Assembly: GCF_902167145.1 (NCBI RefSeq)
Contig: NC_050097.1
Span: 173,320,923 to 173,384,922 of the forward strand
Length of the DNA: 64,000 bases
From: Zea mays
Taxonomy: Eukaryota > Streptophyta > Magnoliopsida > Poales > Poaceae
Direction of reading: 5' to 3'
The notes below the pieces were generated by a model, which was not told where the DNA came from, ran no database searches, and saw only the letters and a program-made list of their open reading frames with translations. This document shows, one piece after another, positions 35,470-46,830 of the stretch. Position 1 is the first letter of the stretch, and every line of letters begins with the position of its first letter. The translations under genes were made by a program, and so were the position numbers.

Positions 35470-36432
35470 TGTTGAATTAATGTGGGCTTGGCCCAAATTA
35501 ATAGTCAATGCTAAAGGTCCACTTTAATGCTACGGTGTACTAGTACTTTAGTACCATACCGGAAGTTTAAAGGGATAATTCAATCAATTTAAATAGGTGG
35601 ACCATTGGTGCATCTATTGAGAAGCTGAGAAAAGGATGAAGGACTGCCACACGCACGCGCGCGTCGGCCGGGCCGTGGTAGATCAGACCTTGGTTCGAAT
35701 ATTCATTCCTAACAATTGTGCATTTTGCCTGGAGTGATGACCGTCCATTATTCTCGTTCATTACTAGTTGTTTCTTGTGTTATGGCTAGTAACGGACGGG
35801 TTGTAATGGCTGTAAGCTATTAACAGACGTCACTGATGGCGTCAGTTTCTGGCTGGCTGTAATGGTAGCTCTGATGGCGACCGTTACTGTCCATTCGCCT
35901 CCCTCTGTGTGTGTACATATACGGAGGAGGTGAGGCTGCTTCTGGTTACAACACGTACGAACAGTCTCAGACACGTTGCATATAACCCATCCTCGTCCCA
36001 CCTTCTGCGAGCACAGAGAGAGTGGGAGAGCAGGCCTCCGAAATCGTTGTCCGCAGAGCTACACTTGCACGGGTGTGTAGACGATCAAGTTTTTGGGGAG
36101 CGTACTTGCGACTGCTCGCTTCGTCCGCTCGACCAACGCTAAATTGATCAAGTTCCTCGTCGCCGGCGTCATTCGAGGGATTACACTATGTACATCTATC
36201 TGCGTACGACTACATGGAACATACACACGAGATGTCTTGTGTGAATGGAGCCACTGATGCCTTGAGCATCGGTCCCTCCGCAGGGTACACTCTGATCTTC
36301 GTATTTGTGCATGTTTTACTGTTGTTTACTGCTTATGTGAGTAGTGATACACACATGGACATACATGTCGTCACATACATCACTATGGTTTCCTGGATTA
36401 AATTAAAACTGAAAATGCCTATTTCTCTAACA
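35470..36432 (+). repeat. Probable 3' LTR of element H
   Basis: Begins TGTTGAATTAATGTGGGC after a purine-rich TTGATTGGGAT and ends ATTTCTCTAACA, so TG...CA with TGTTGAA/CTAACA ends, about 963 bp. No second LTR in the window confirms the limits. Confidence 0.5.
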
Positions 36433-36586
36433 AAATCATGCTAAAGTTTATTGATTTGAAATTCAAAAAAATAAATTTGCAACTACCAAGTCATTAAAAC
36501 ATCATTTTTGTAGGCGGATTGTGAAGCTATATATTCTTCTCATTTATTTTATCCTATTCGGAGTATATGGTACTTTTTTTATTCTT
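36433..36586. other. Spacer between H and the small CACTA element
   Basis: AT-rich; no feature recognised. Confidence 0.5.
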
Positions 36587-37787
36587 CACTAGTACACAAA
36601 AGCTCTATAGTGACAGTTCTAAACCTATTTACACTGGTGTTCTATTTACATTAGTGTTTTCAGAACCGCCAGAGTTAGGGGACAGGAGAAATTGATATTT
36701 ATACTGGCGGTTATTTTGGAACCGCAAGTGGAAATAGCATTTCCAACGGCGGTTTTCTTAATTACCAAACATGTCTTCTTCTCTCTCCATACAAACACAT
36801 GCACCATTTATTAAACAACTTAATATATCTTGAATAAACTGAATCGAGAACTGAACATAAGAAGGGGAGAGAGGAGAGACAATATCTAACCATTTTAAGC
36901 AACCTCATTTGAGAAAATAGATTAAAAAACCTAGCTATACTCTTCTCTCTAACACATGGTGAAATCCTAGTTCCAAAATGTGGCTAAAATTAAACAAAAC
37001 TAAACAAAATATAGCTATAGAAACATAATTAAACCAACCTTTCCTAGCAACCAATAAAAAGTTTCTTAATTACCAACCATATTTTCCTCTCTCTCCATAA
37101 AAACACATGCACCATTTATTAAACAACTAAATATATGTTGGATAAACTATTGAGAACTAAACATGAAAAGGGAGGGGAGAGACAAAATCTAACCATCTTA
37201 AGCAACCTCATTTGAGGAAATAGAGAAAACAACCTAGCTATACTCTTTTCTCTCACACATGGTGAAAACCCTAGATCCAAAATGTGGCTAAAATTGAGCA
37301 AGAATGAACAAAAATTGGCAAGAGAAACATAAACCAACCTTTCTTAGCAACATTTTTTTCCAAAAAATGAAGATCAAACCTCTCCCCATGTATTTTGTGA
37401 AATATGGATCTCCAAAATTGCCTGCAATGGAAGGTGGCTGCGAGAAACGGTACTGATCAGGGAGGAAGAAAGGGGGTTTATACAACAAAGGGCACATGCG
37501 GTTGGAGTAAGCAACCGCCAGTGAAAACATATTTCCACTGACAGTTTTCTTAACATAATCACCAGTGAAAACAGTTGATTTCCACTGTCTGTTGCTGTAA
37601 TGGAACCGCCAGTGGAAGCAAGACCATCACAGGCAGTTCCCTTACACCAACCTCCAGTGAAAATCGATAGTTTCCGCTGGCGGTTCATTAATCAGGCCCA
37701 CCATTTTATTATCACTAGCGCGCGGTAATCGAAATCGCCTATAAAAATTAAACCCCACCACAGGCTTAGAGCTCTTTTCTACTAGTG
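36587..37787. mobile_element. Small non-autonomous CACTA element
   Basis: 1201 bp, ends CACTAGTACACAAAAGCTCT and, from the other side, CACTAGTAGAAAAGAGCTCT. The 3-bp TSD CTT is at 36584-36586 and 37788-37790. Subterminal copies of an AACCGCCAGTGGAAA-like motif occur in both orientations near both ends, as expected for transposase-binding repeats. An internal segment of about 300 bp is tandemly duplicated (about 36757-37055 and 37062-37350). No protein is encoded. Confidence 0.87.
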
Positions 37788-38249
37788 CTTGTAACTTCTA
37801 AATCCTGAAACAATTGTAGTTTGAAAGCCTTACAAAATTACATCTAAGTTACACCCATGGATACAAAATATAGATAACTATTATTTATACAAAAACAAAG
37901 AAATGAGAACCTTGCTACTTGCTAGTCATTAGTGGTGGATCCTTCTCTCAGTCTTAATTTAGTTTAACAATTTAGTGATAAATTAGGTGGATTAATTACT
38001 TTCATGTGAGATGTATTGGTGCTTAGTCCACAAGTAAAGTTTCGCATCATGGTGGCCATGAAGGAGAGATATCACTTAAACGTGATGAAATGCTCAACAT
38101 GATGAGGATTTATATTGTGGTGGATGGATATGGAAGCAAAAGCTGAAAGGCAAAGGTATATGTATAGGGTTTTGCTTTATGGACCCAAGGTGTGTAAAGA
38201 AGTGAATGGTCAGATATAAAATAGTCAACTATAAAGTGGAGTTCTTTAT
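37788..38249. other. AT-rich spacer
   Basis: No gene or element recognised between the small CACTA element and the GC-rich stretch at 38250. Confidence 0.5.
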
Positions 38250-38638
38250 CTAATAGTTGTGTAGTGCCACTAGGTGAGAACTAACATTGCAATATGTTCG
38301 ACGGTGTGACCCACGGCTTGCCGGCGTTGAGACAAGTAGGGTGAGGGTCGGGGAGAAGCGGCGGTCGAAGGCGAGCTCGATGATGGCCTCGGCTCCGCGA
38401 GCGGTGGATGACAACGCTAAGTCCACGTACGTCAGCGTGAACCAAAGCATGGTAGTGTCGGCGACGAGCTTCCGACGTCTGATGAGCTCGGGAAGAAGGC
38501 ACCGGAGCTTCGACATGCGATGAAGAACATGGTGTGGGGTTCGGCTCGGGCAGAGGAGGACGGAGGAGGTGTGGCCATGGAGCTCCGCATGGTGGCAATG
38601 CCGCCGCCCGCGGTGAGCACTCTGGAGAGGACGACAGA
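38250..38638 (-). pseudogene. GC-rich gene-like fragment beside CACTA element E
   Basis: Unlike its AT-rich neighbours, this 0.4-kb stretch is about two-thirds GC and has an open minus-strand frame reading through SKLRCLLPELIRRRKLVAD and ARGAEAIIELAFDRRFSP to a stop at 38250. I do not recognise the protein. The CACTA element E abuts it at 38639, so E may have split a gene or gene fragment. The corresponding flank on the other side (53200-53400) is also GC-rich and has CACGTG-containing promoter-like sequence. Confidence 0.3.
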
Positions 38639-38669
38639 CACTACAGGAAACGCCTAAATTTTCGTGGGT

Positions 38670-38935
38670 CGGGCTATTTTCGTCGGCCGGCCCACAAAAA
38701 TACAATGTTATTTTCGTTGGCCAGCGTGACCGATGAAAATGTGTCCTATTTTCGTGGGCCAGCGAATATTTTCGTCGGCCTCGGGACCGACGAAACTGTG
38801 GGATATTTTCGTCGGCCGCAGCTAGGCCGACGAAAATAAGTGGGGTATTTTCGTCGATCGCAGCCAGGCCGACGAAAATAAGTCATTAATCGGCCTCTAT
38901 TTTCGTCGGCCTTAATGAGGCCGACGAAAATAGAG
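38670..38935. repeat. Left subterminal repeats of E
   Basis: About a dozen copies of TTTTCGTCGGCC or GGCCGACGAAAA, direct and inverted, with variants (TTTTCGTTGGCC, TTTTCGTGGGCC). In En/Spm such motifs bind the accessory transposase protein. Confidence 0.85.
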
Positions 38936-38949
38936 ACCCGTTAATCCTC

Positions 38950-39420
38950 CATCCGGCTTCAGCACGCATCTTCTCTCTCGCTCGTCTCTAGAAGCGCCGC
39001 TGCCCGCCCGCCGTCGCCGCGCTCGCCGCGCCTCGCCCGCCCGCCCTCGCCGCGCTCGCCGCGCCGCCTGAGCGCGCCCGCCCGCGCGCCGCCCGAGCGC
39101 GCCAGCCCACCCTCGCCCGAGCCGCCCGCCCGCCGCCTGAGCGCGCCCGCCCGCCCTCGCCGAGCCGCCCGCGCCCCGCCTGAGCGCGCCCTCGCCCGAG
39201 CCTCTCGCACCCCGCCTGAGCGCGCCTGCCCGCCCTCGCCGAGCCGCCCGCCCGTGAAGAAGGGAGCACGCCGCCGCACGCAGCCCGCGCTCCCTCGCCG
39301 CGCTCGCCGCGCCGTCCGCCCGCGAAGAAGGGAGCCCGTGGCCGCCGTCGCGAAGAAGGGAGTCTGCCGTCCGTCCACGCCGCGCTTGCCATCCGTCGAC
39401 GCCGCCCTCGTTCCCCGCGG
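38950..39420 (+). other. CpG-rich leader of E
   Basis: Extremely C/G-rich, with many GCCGCCCGC-type repeats. It probably holds the promoter and first non-coding exon of the transposase gene. Open frames on the other strand are low-complexity artefacts. A donor-like GCG|GTGAGC occurs at 39419-39424. Confidence 0.5.
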
Positions 39421-39716
39421 TGAGCCTCCCCGTCTCCCTTCTTAATTTGATGCACATGGCGGCCGTGGCGTGCCGTGCGCGCGGCCGTGGCGGTCGTGGC
39501 GGCCGTTAACCGTTATACAGTTTGTTAAGGCGGTGGTGAATTGGTTTTGTATAGTGAAGAGTGCATGCTAGATCGGTGGTGATCAGTGATCATCAGTGAT
39601 CAGTGCCTCAATATCCTCAATGTCTCATTCTATTATCTTAATTTTAGAGTTTAGTTTAATGTTTAGAGTTTAGTTTTAATCGTTAACCGTAGCGAACCGT
39701 ATGCGTCACCCGTTCG

Positions 39717-39757
39717 GGAACGGCGAACGTCACATTGGCTTGTGAGGTTCGCCGTTC
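39717..39757. other. Short hairpin in the E leader intron
   Basis: GGAACGGCGAAC pairs with GTTCGCCGTTCC; the stem continues for about 18 bp with few mismatches and a short loop. Confidence 0.65.
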
Positions 39758-39787
39758 CGGAATTGTCCACGTATTTTGGACAGCCTG

Positions 39788-39979
39788 AGAGTGTAGGTCG
39801 ATGCTTGTGATTTGTGACATGTGCCTTACGATTGACGCGGAATTTCGGTTGTGTAACCCAGTTGTTCTCCAACGCACCATGTTCAGGCTTGTGCTTGGAG
39901 AGCAGCGGGGTTATGCTGCTGAAATTTTGCGGCAATCGTAGGCTACACGTCACAAATCACAAGCATCGGCCTACACTCT
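39788..39979. other. Long foldback (about 95-bp arms) in the predicted leader intron of E
   Basis: GAGTGTAGGTCGATGCTTGT near 39788 pairs imperfectly with ACAAGCATCGGCCTACACTC ending at 39979. Complementarity continues inward to a short loop near 39883. It lies between a donor-like site near 39420 and an acceptor-like TTTTGTTTAG ending at 40060. It could be a hairpin-RNA source or an embedded foldback element. Confidence 0.65.
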
Positions 39980-40068
39980 TGGGTGGGTTTAGGGCCTTTA
40001 CCTAATAGGGAGTTCACCTAAGCCACGGACGATCGTTGATGTTCTTTGTCTTTTGTTTAGCCTTTGAA

Positions 40069-41745
40069 ATGGATGGTGATCGGAGGGTGATGTATGACGG
40101 GTGGAGAAAGGATGGGGCACATTCGAATGAATGGATGGGTGTAACAAAGGCTTTTCTTGAGCATGCTTTCAAAGATGCAACTGGTCGTCTAGTGAAGTGT
40201 CCTTGCAATCGCTGCGAGAACAAGTGGCCTCAGAAGATAGAAGAAATGGAGAAACACCTTTGCAAAAGTGGGTTTATGCCGAACTACCTTGTATGGTACC
40301 GGCATGGAGAGTCTATTAGACACGTTGACGCGGAGGTGGAACTTGATGACGATCATGATAGGATGGATGACATGTTGCATGATCTTGGTAGGGATGTTGA
40401 AATGAACGCTGAGGAGCCGGGGCAGCTTCCACGCGATGCTCAGGAATTCTTCCGGCTACTCACCGCAGGAGAAGAGAGACTGCACGAGCACACTCAGATG
40501 TCAGTTCTTGGGACTCTCACAAGACTAATGGCGATAAAGTTGAAGCACAACATTTCAAATAGTGCTTACAACGACATCGTCCAACTGATGGGCGAGGTTC
40601 TCCCGGAGAATCATAAGTTGCCAAAGAATATGTACTTCGCAAAGAAGATGTTGGCTGGTCTTGGGATGACATATGAGAAGATCGACGTGTGTCCCAACAG
40701 TTGCATGTTATTCTTTGAGGAGGATGACAAGCTGGACCGTTGTAAGCATTGCGAAGCTTCTAGATATGTCGAGGTGACAAATGATGAGGGTGAATTGGTA
40801 GTTACGAAGGTCGCAGCTAAGCAACTTCGTCGGTTGCCCATCATTCCTCGGCTTTCAAGGTTGTTCCTCAACAAGGAAATAGCTCTGCATATGACGTGGC
40901 CAAAGAATGGTGTACGTCTCGTCACTGATCCAGACATAATGGTCCATCCGTCAGGCGGTGATGCGTGGAAGGCATTTGACGAGTTTGATCCCGAATTTGC
41001 AAACGACCCTAGGAGTGTACGGCTTGGTCTATCGACGGACGGATTCACACCTTTCAATACCAGTGCAAGCCCTTACTCGTGTTGGCCTGTCTTCATTGTG
41101 CCATATAATCTTCCTCCTGAGTTGGTCAATAAAGAAGAGTTCATGTTCCTTGCACTAGTCATCCCAGGCCCCGAGCATCCAGGGCCAAAGCTGAATATGT
41201 TTGTTCGCCCTTTAATTGAAGAGCTGAAACAATTGTGGAGAGGTGTGAAGGCTTATGACAGTCATACTGAAAAGGAGTTTACCATGCGCGCTGCTTATTT
41301 GTGGTCAGTGCATGATCTGCTAGCGTATGGAGATTGGTCTGGATGGTGTGTTCATGGTCGGTTGTGCTGTCCCATATGTATGAATGATACGGATGCATTC
41401 AGATTGAAGCATGGTGGGAAAGTGTCATTCTTTGATGCTCATCGACGTTGGACTCCATTCAAGCATGATTTCAGGAATTCACTTACTGCATTCAGAAGTG
41501 GAGCCAAAATCAGAAATGGGCCACCAAAGAGGCAAACTGCACCGCAGATAATGGCATGGCATGCTTGTCTGAAGCAAGGAGAAAATGATAGGTTTCAAGG
41601 CTACGGGGAGGACCACAACTGGACCCATATTTCATCAATATGGGAGCTTCCGTATGCAAAAGCCTTGATCATGCCGCACAACATAGACTTGATGCACCAA
41701 GAGCGTAACGTTGCTGAAAGCATCATAAACTCTTCCTTTTCATGC
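40069..41745 (+). pseudogene. tnp2-type transposase exon of E, 3' truncated
   Basis: Catalytic transposase of the CACTA (En/Spm) superfamily. The start at 40069 (MDGDRRVMYDGW) follows a likely splice acceptor and matches the family; the frame is open slightly upstream. N-terminal transposase-associated domain: WMGVTKAFLEHAF and CPCNRCENKW (residues about 20-60). The tnp2 domain covers about residues 160-560: GLGMTYEKIDVCPNSCMLFF, LRRLPIIPRLSRLFLNKEIA, LSTDGFTPFNTSASPYSCWP, SGWCVHGRLCCPICMNDTDA, HRRWTPFKHDFRNS and IMPHNIDLMHQERNVAESI. After NVAES the normal continuation is missing and the sequence passes straight into an intron end (CTTTTCATGCAG, to 41747). I infer an internal deletion. The annotated long frame running to 41865 is non-homologous at its end. 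Confidence 0.88.
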
Positions 41746-41747
41746 AG

Positions 41748-42826
41748 GAAGCTGAAAGTGGAGTTGCTCCAAGTTTTATGGAGGTTTACGTCCGTGGTCA
41801 CCGTGGCCCTGATCCGGCGAACCCTGATGTGCTATGCAGCGAGGCGGCAAGGGAGAAAATGGTAAACAAGTTTGTATTTACGAATTAAATTGCATGTTTT
41901 GTGTCTAACTCCAACTTTCTTTGCAGAGTGCATATGGGGAGGAAATGACTCAACGCCATGGGCCTGACTTCGACTGGATGCAATCAGACTTAGATGCCTC
42001 GGCGTTGTACCACAGTGGTGGGGGTAGAAAGCATGGCAGGTGAGGTGTTTGTGTTTGATTCGACGATTTCATTAACAAGAATGTGTCCACTTAATGGCTC
42101 AACTATGTGTATCATGCAGGTTTGCCTTTGGCACCGGCGTTGTGGAATATAACAGGACAATAGGTCAAGGGAAGGCATCGTCTTCGGGAGGGAGTTCTCG
42201 CTCCTCCAGGTCTGCTCGAGAGGCTCAGCTGGAGGAGGAGACTCGGGCAGCACAAGAGCAGGCTCGAGCAGCACAGGAGCAGGCTCGAGCAGCGCAGGAG
42301 TAGGTTGGACAGCTGACACAATATATGGCTTCTTATTTTCAGGTAATCCGTCTATCTCATCACGTGTCGTCATTGAATTCAAAGTATAATGTTGTGATTC
42401 TAACGTTGCATCCATTTGCAGGAAATGACTACTCGACTCGGCCCTGATATGAACTTGCCCGCTTTTCGCCCTCCCAGGTAACACTATCTGAACACTTCAA
42501 TTCCATAGCAACTCTTTTTTATTATCAAAAATGGCTCGCAGGCACAAGGATGGGGACAGTGGCCAGGACAAGCTCCTGCGTCGCAGCCACAGTGGACCGG
42601 TGTTGGGTGGACGCAGGCACCTCCAGGCACTTGGACGCCTCCACCCCAAGGATCGCAGCCAGTCCCGGGATGGGTGCCACCGGTCTCCCAGCCACCGGCA
42701 GGCTCTCAGCCATTTCAAGCGTGGATGGCACCGCCACCGACGGGTTGGGTGCCACCACCTCTGGGGTGGCCAGCACAACAGTACTCGTGGATGCATGCAC
42801 AACCTCCTCCTCACCATGGATCACAG
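41748..42826 (+). pseudogene. Transposase_24-like exons of E (accessory transposase), 5' set
   Basis: Predicted exons 41748-41861, 41927-42039, 42120-42342, 42422-42477 and 42542-42826, separated by short GT-AG introns. The first encodes FMEVYVRGHRGPDPANPDVL, a hallmark of plant En/Spm Transposase_24 (PF03004) C-terminal regions; then ERHGPDFDWM-like residues, RFAFGTGVVEYNRT, a repeated AQEQARA glutamine/alanine coiled coil, and a proline/tryptophan/glutamine-rich tail. An in-frame TAG occurs at 42301-42303. The phase between 42477 and 42542 does not join cleanly, so this splice site is uncertain or the copy is damaged. Confidence 0.68.
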
Positions 42827-42881
42827 GTGACGTTCCATGTTTAGTTTTATGCAAATATTGACCAAACACAGCAATGTATAG

Positions 42882-43477
42882 TGTTGGGGACTTGTTCTCA
42901 AATGCTATGAATCAAGAACAAGGCAACATAAAATGTTAAATGTTAATGCCCTTCGTCCAACGAAGCATTATTCCCTTAAGGTTTAATGAACTTTGGACGA
43001 AGGTTAAAGACAATATGATTACGAAGGTTAAATCTTCGTAATTGAATTCTAATAGATTGAATAAAGTAATATAAAATATGAAGCGTCAAAGGTGAATAAA
43101 TTATAAATGAACAACATTACTTTCATATTGTATCTATTTAATATATTTAAGCATTGGATACAGTAATACCTCTGCCTTGGCAAAAGGTTGATTCCCGAAT
43201 GGTGCGATCACTATTACAGGAATGCGTGAACAGTAAAGGAATGTCGTTCACTATTTATAGACACGGGACACAGCCTGTGAGGAATTACAATTATGCCCCT
43301 CATAAGGGATTACAACAGCGACTCAAACATTTATGGACTAAAAGGTCATTCTACTTTTATGTCGGTTTGTAATTCCGAAGCTTCATGAAGAGGAACCTTC
43401 GGTCATCACATGCGGACAGCTTCAGCCGAAGCTGTTTCTTCCTACCAGACCTTCGGCGACGAAGCATAGTCCCAACA
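42882..43477 (-). repeat. 3' LTR of element C
   Basis: 596 bp, plus-strand ends TGTTGGGGACTTGTTCTC and AGTCCCAACA. TATA box at 43259-43252 (minus strand). The PPT-type GAAGGGGCTAC (reverse complement of 43478-43488) adjoins it. Confidence 0.95.
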
Positions 43478-43735
43478 GTAGCCCCTTCGCGGTGCTAGAT
43501 CGTTTTTTGTAACGAGCTTGATCCGTGAAAAAAGTATCTTAGGCTTCGGGAAGCCGAAGGTCCAAAAAAACACCTTCCCTGAGCTCGTTGACGAGAAACG
43601 ATTCAGTTTCCAAGCGCGTGACGGTCCCACCTTGCAGAGTTACTATTTGGTCTCTGCGGTCCACCGCGCAGCGGGTGCAAGCAGCTGTTCGCCTGGTGTA
43701 AAAATCCTGGCGATTCACCTTCTTACCTGCATCAC

Positions 43736-43743
43736 TATATAAA
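43736..43743 (+). promoter_or_regulatory. TATA box of the C antisense gene
   Basis: TATATAAA about 190 bases upstream of ATG 43930, inside C but outside the LTR. Confidence 0.6.
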
Positions 43744-43929
43744 CAGACGGGTAGGTGTGAAGTTACCACAGCATTCATTGCTATTTGCACTGTTTTGCTG
43801 CCAAAATTTTTAACCATAGCCGAAGCTTGACTCTCGAAACCAAACGAAGCTCCAGCTTGAAGCCTACTTCGTCAGAAGAAAAAAAACTTCGGAAGAAAAG
43901 TATTTAGTTCCCAAAAAATCCAGAATTAA

Positions 43930-46830
43930 ATGGCTAGAGTGCGCTCTACCGCTAGGGTTGAGCGTGAAGGAGGCGAAGCTGAAGGATCGGAGACTATTCC
44001 CATCTCCGAAGCGATGCAACGATCCGGACTGGTAACCTCGAAAGAAATCCCCACTGCTGAAACAGAACAGGCAACTGCCGAAGCGGAAGAAGGAAACATT
44101 GAGGAAACTGATTCCGAAGATGATTATCATATTGCCATGCCAAGTAAGCCCAGCCACTTGGACTTCGGAAAGTCAACTATCTCTAAGGCTGATCTCTCCA
44201 AGATGGTGAAGTCGGGTTATTTCAGTGAGAGTCAGAAGAAGCTACTTCGCTTCGGGGGGGAAGAGACTACCCCGAAGCCGGAGAGGGATGAAATAATCAT
44301 TTTCAAGAGCTTTCTAAAGGCTGGGTTGAGATTCCCCCTCCATGGGATTATTGCAGATGTATTGAAGAAGTTTGGGATCTACTTTCATCAGCTGACTCCT
44401 AACGCTATCGTTAGGCTTAGTGTTTATATCTGGGCCCTCCGAAGCCAGGCAGTGGAGCCGTTTTCCGATAGCTTTTGTCGAGTTCATGAGCTGCACTACC
44501 AGACGAAGGCTAGAAAAGATGGATTGCATGATAACTTTGGTTGCTATAATTTTGCTTATCGGAAAACCACGAAATTTCCTGTAATCAGCTACCGAAGCAA
44601 ATGGCCGGCAGGCTGGAAGTCGGAATGGTTTTATGTGAAAGTTGACGAAGACAAAGAGAAGCTGGTACAAAGCCCTCTTGAATTGATCTTCGGAGAAACA
44701 AGACCGTGATGCCAAATGTCATTAGAAGGTCCCACTTGGGCTGCACTGGCTGAGTTTAAAATTATTTCAGAGCATATCGGCACAAGAGACCTGGTTCAAG
44801 AGTTCTTGGCCTTCAGGGTTTTTCCTACTTTAAAAGAATGGGAAATGCCGAAGCTAAAGGGGGAGAAGAAAGAAGGGGAACTTGTGCGGTTACCTTACTA
44901 TTACAAGTTTAAGAAATACTTTAAGACACCTTGCCAAGAGTGGCTGGACACAATTGAAATGATGTGCAATGAAATACTTGGTAATTACTCCAAAAAAGAA
45001 GATCAGTTGATGACTGCGGCCTTCGGTACCCGTCCGAAGCGAAGACTGAATCGAGTGTTGGACGCCTTGGGTTTTGAATACCCTGACTACGAACAACTGA
45101 ATAAAGGTGTCGAAGGCCGGAAAAGGAAAAGGGTAGCCGAAGCTTTAAATGAAGATGAGAAAGAACCACCAAAAGAGAAGAAAATTCCGAAGAAGAGAAA
45201 AGTATCATCTCCGAAGCGAAAAGTATCCGACGAAGAAGAGACTCCCGCATCACGCTCTGCCACTGACGTGGAAGAGATTTTGAAGGTAATGACTGAATCC
45301 CTGCCTGTGAAGCTAAGTCCATTAGGGCCTCAACTGACGAAGTTTTTTCAGAAGGAAAAGGAGCCCGAAAAAACGAAGGAAACAACTAAAACAAAGAGAC
45401 AAAGAATCATCGCAGTGACAGAAGTCATTGACAAGACACCACCGAGAGCCTCAGCTCGGAAGATACCAGCGGCTGAGGAAATAACAAATATTGAAGTCGC
45501 ACCTTCGGAGATCACGGCTACCGAAGCTACCTCAACCGAAGATTTGAACTTGGAAACCACAATCGAACATATCAACAAAATACTGCTAAACATGGCCACA
45601 GAAGAAGCTACGACTGCCGCCGAAGAGACCATGGCCGCAGTGTCTGGGAAAGAAAAGGAAATCTCTGATGAAACTTCAGAGGACGAAGCCTTCATGTTTC
45701 AAAATTTAGTTGGACAAGAACTGTCAAAAACCGAAATAGAAGAGCTTAAAGAATATGCCAAATCTTGCGGATTTAAACCAGGAGCACTCCTCTTCGGGGG
45801 TATTGACGATGAAAAATTAGACTGTATCCGGGATCAAACTGAAGCTAAGATTATCGGTACTCTGTCAAAGAGTATCGGTTTTCCGAAGCTAGAAACGGAT
45901 ATTAGCCGCTACCGACGACAACATATCGTTGGTAGTTTATTTTATTCCAATTTCAAGGTGAACTACTTTTCCCTTGACTTTTATTGTTTTTAATAACGAA
46001 GACATTTCTAACGAAGGTTGTTTATGTGCAGAGTATGCTGTTGAGTAAAGCTTTGAAAATGCAGCAGGATCTGGAAGACAAAAAACACGAGGTTATAATT
46101 GAAAATTTAGAGAGCAAATTAAAAGAGCAATCAGCTACTATTGAAAAGAAAAACTTCGAGCTTCAGACAACTGAAGGCTTATTGGCAGAAGCCGAAGCTA
46201 AAATAGCAGAATTGAATACGAAGCTTCTCTGCCAATCTGAACAGTTTGAACAAGAAAAGCAAGAACTTAATGCGAAACTTGAAGCCGAAGTCCAACAAAA
46301 TTCAGATTTGAAAAAATTATTGGCAAGCCTTCAAGACAAATGTTTGGAGTTTAGCAATAAATGTATTCAATGACTGAGAAAAATCTTCCACTCAGTCGGG
46401 GCTAGCAGTGGGAAGTTCACCCCGTCAACTGAAGATTTACCAAAAACCTTCGAACATATTGAGGGTGAAATTGATGAGCTTGACGAAGTTATAGCCGGGC
46501 ACGGTGACTTCTGTGCCTGGGTAGCTTCTCGGGGCACTGCTGCAGCTTTTCTGAAAGCTGGCTACGACCATGGAAAAATTGTTAATAGGCCCAATTTCAC
46601 TCTATCACCATCAATTTTAGATGATATTCCTGACCTCGCCCGAAGCATTTCTAATAGATTTGTAAAGATGATATGGACAAAAGGCGGGCGAGAAAAGGCT
46701 GGAGACGAAGCTCGGAGTCATCTTGAACCAGTAAGAAATCATACCTTGTGCTTACCTTTTCCTTCAAACTTGGTTTTGACTCTCAACAACTTAATTCATG
46801 TAGGATGACGAAGCCGAGACCGATGCTTAG
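43930..46830 (+). pseudogene. Spliced antisense gene of element C, two nonsense codons
   Basis: Exons 43930-45957, 46032-46730 and 46804-46830; introns 45958-46031 and 46731-46803, GT-AG. All exons are in phase; 918 codons including the stop TAG. N-terminal half: acidic leader, then FKSFLKAGLRFPLHGIIADV, HQLTPNAIVRLSVYIWALR (PF04195-like), IGTRDLVQEFLAFRVF and LNRVLDALGFEYPDYE. Middle: lysine/glutamate-rich, with KRKRV and KKRKVSSPKRK basic clusters (possible nuclear localisation). Exon 2: coiled coil (KMQQDLEDKKHEVIIENLES onward), then FEHIEGEIDELDEVIAGHGD. In-frame TGA at 44707-44709 and at about 46371-46373; the second is CGA in B. Apart from these it is complete. Transcribed towards gag-pol's 3' end. 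Confidence 0.8.

Larger units (their letters stand above)
34171..36432 (+). mobile_element. Old copia element H, 3' part; outermost layer of the nest
   Basis: Decayed Ty1-copia remnant: pol tail 34171-34938, untranslated 34939-35469, probable 3' LTR 35470-36432. The 5' part is outside, left of G. Many stops and frameshifts compared with F and K make it the oldest element in the nest. Confidence 0.7.

Noticed and set aside
38912..39457. Overlapping minus-strand frames of up to 181 codons
   Set aside because: Low-complexity Ala/Gly/Arg translations of a CpG-rich leader in all frames; no domain.
43154..43372. Identical 72-codon frames in both LTRs of C
   Set aside because: Duplicated only because LTRs are duplicated; no recognisable protein.
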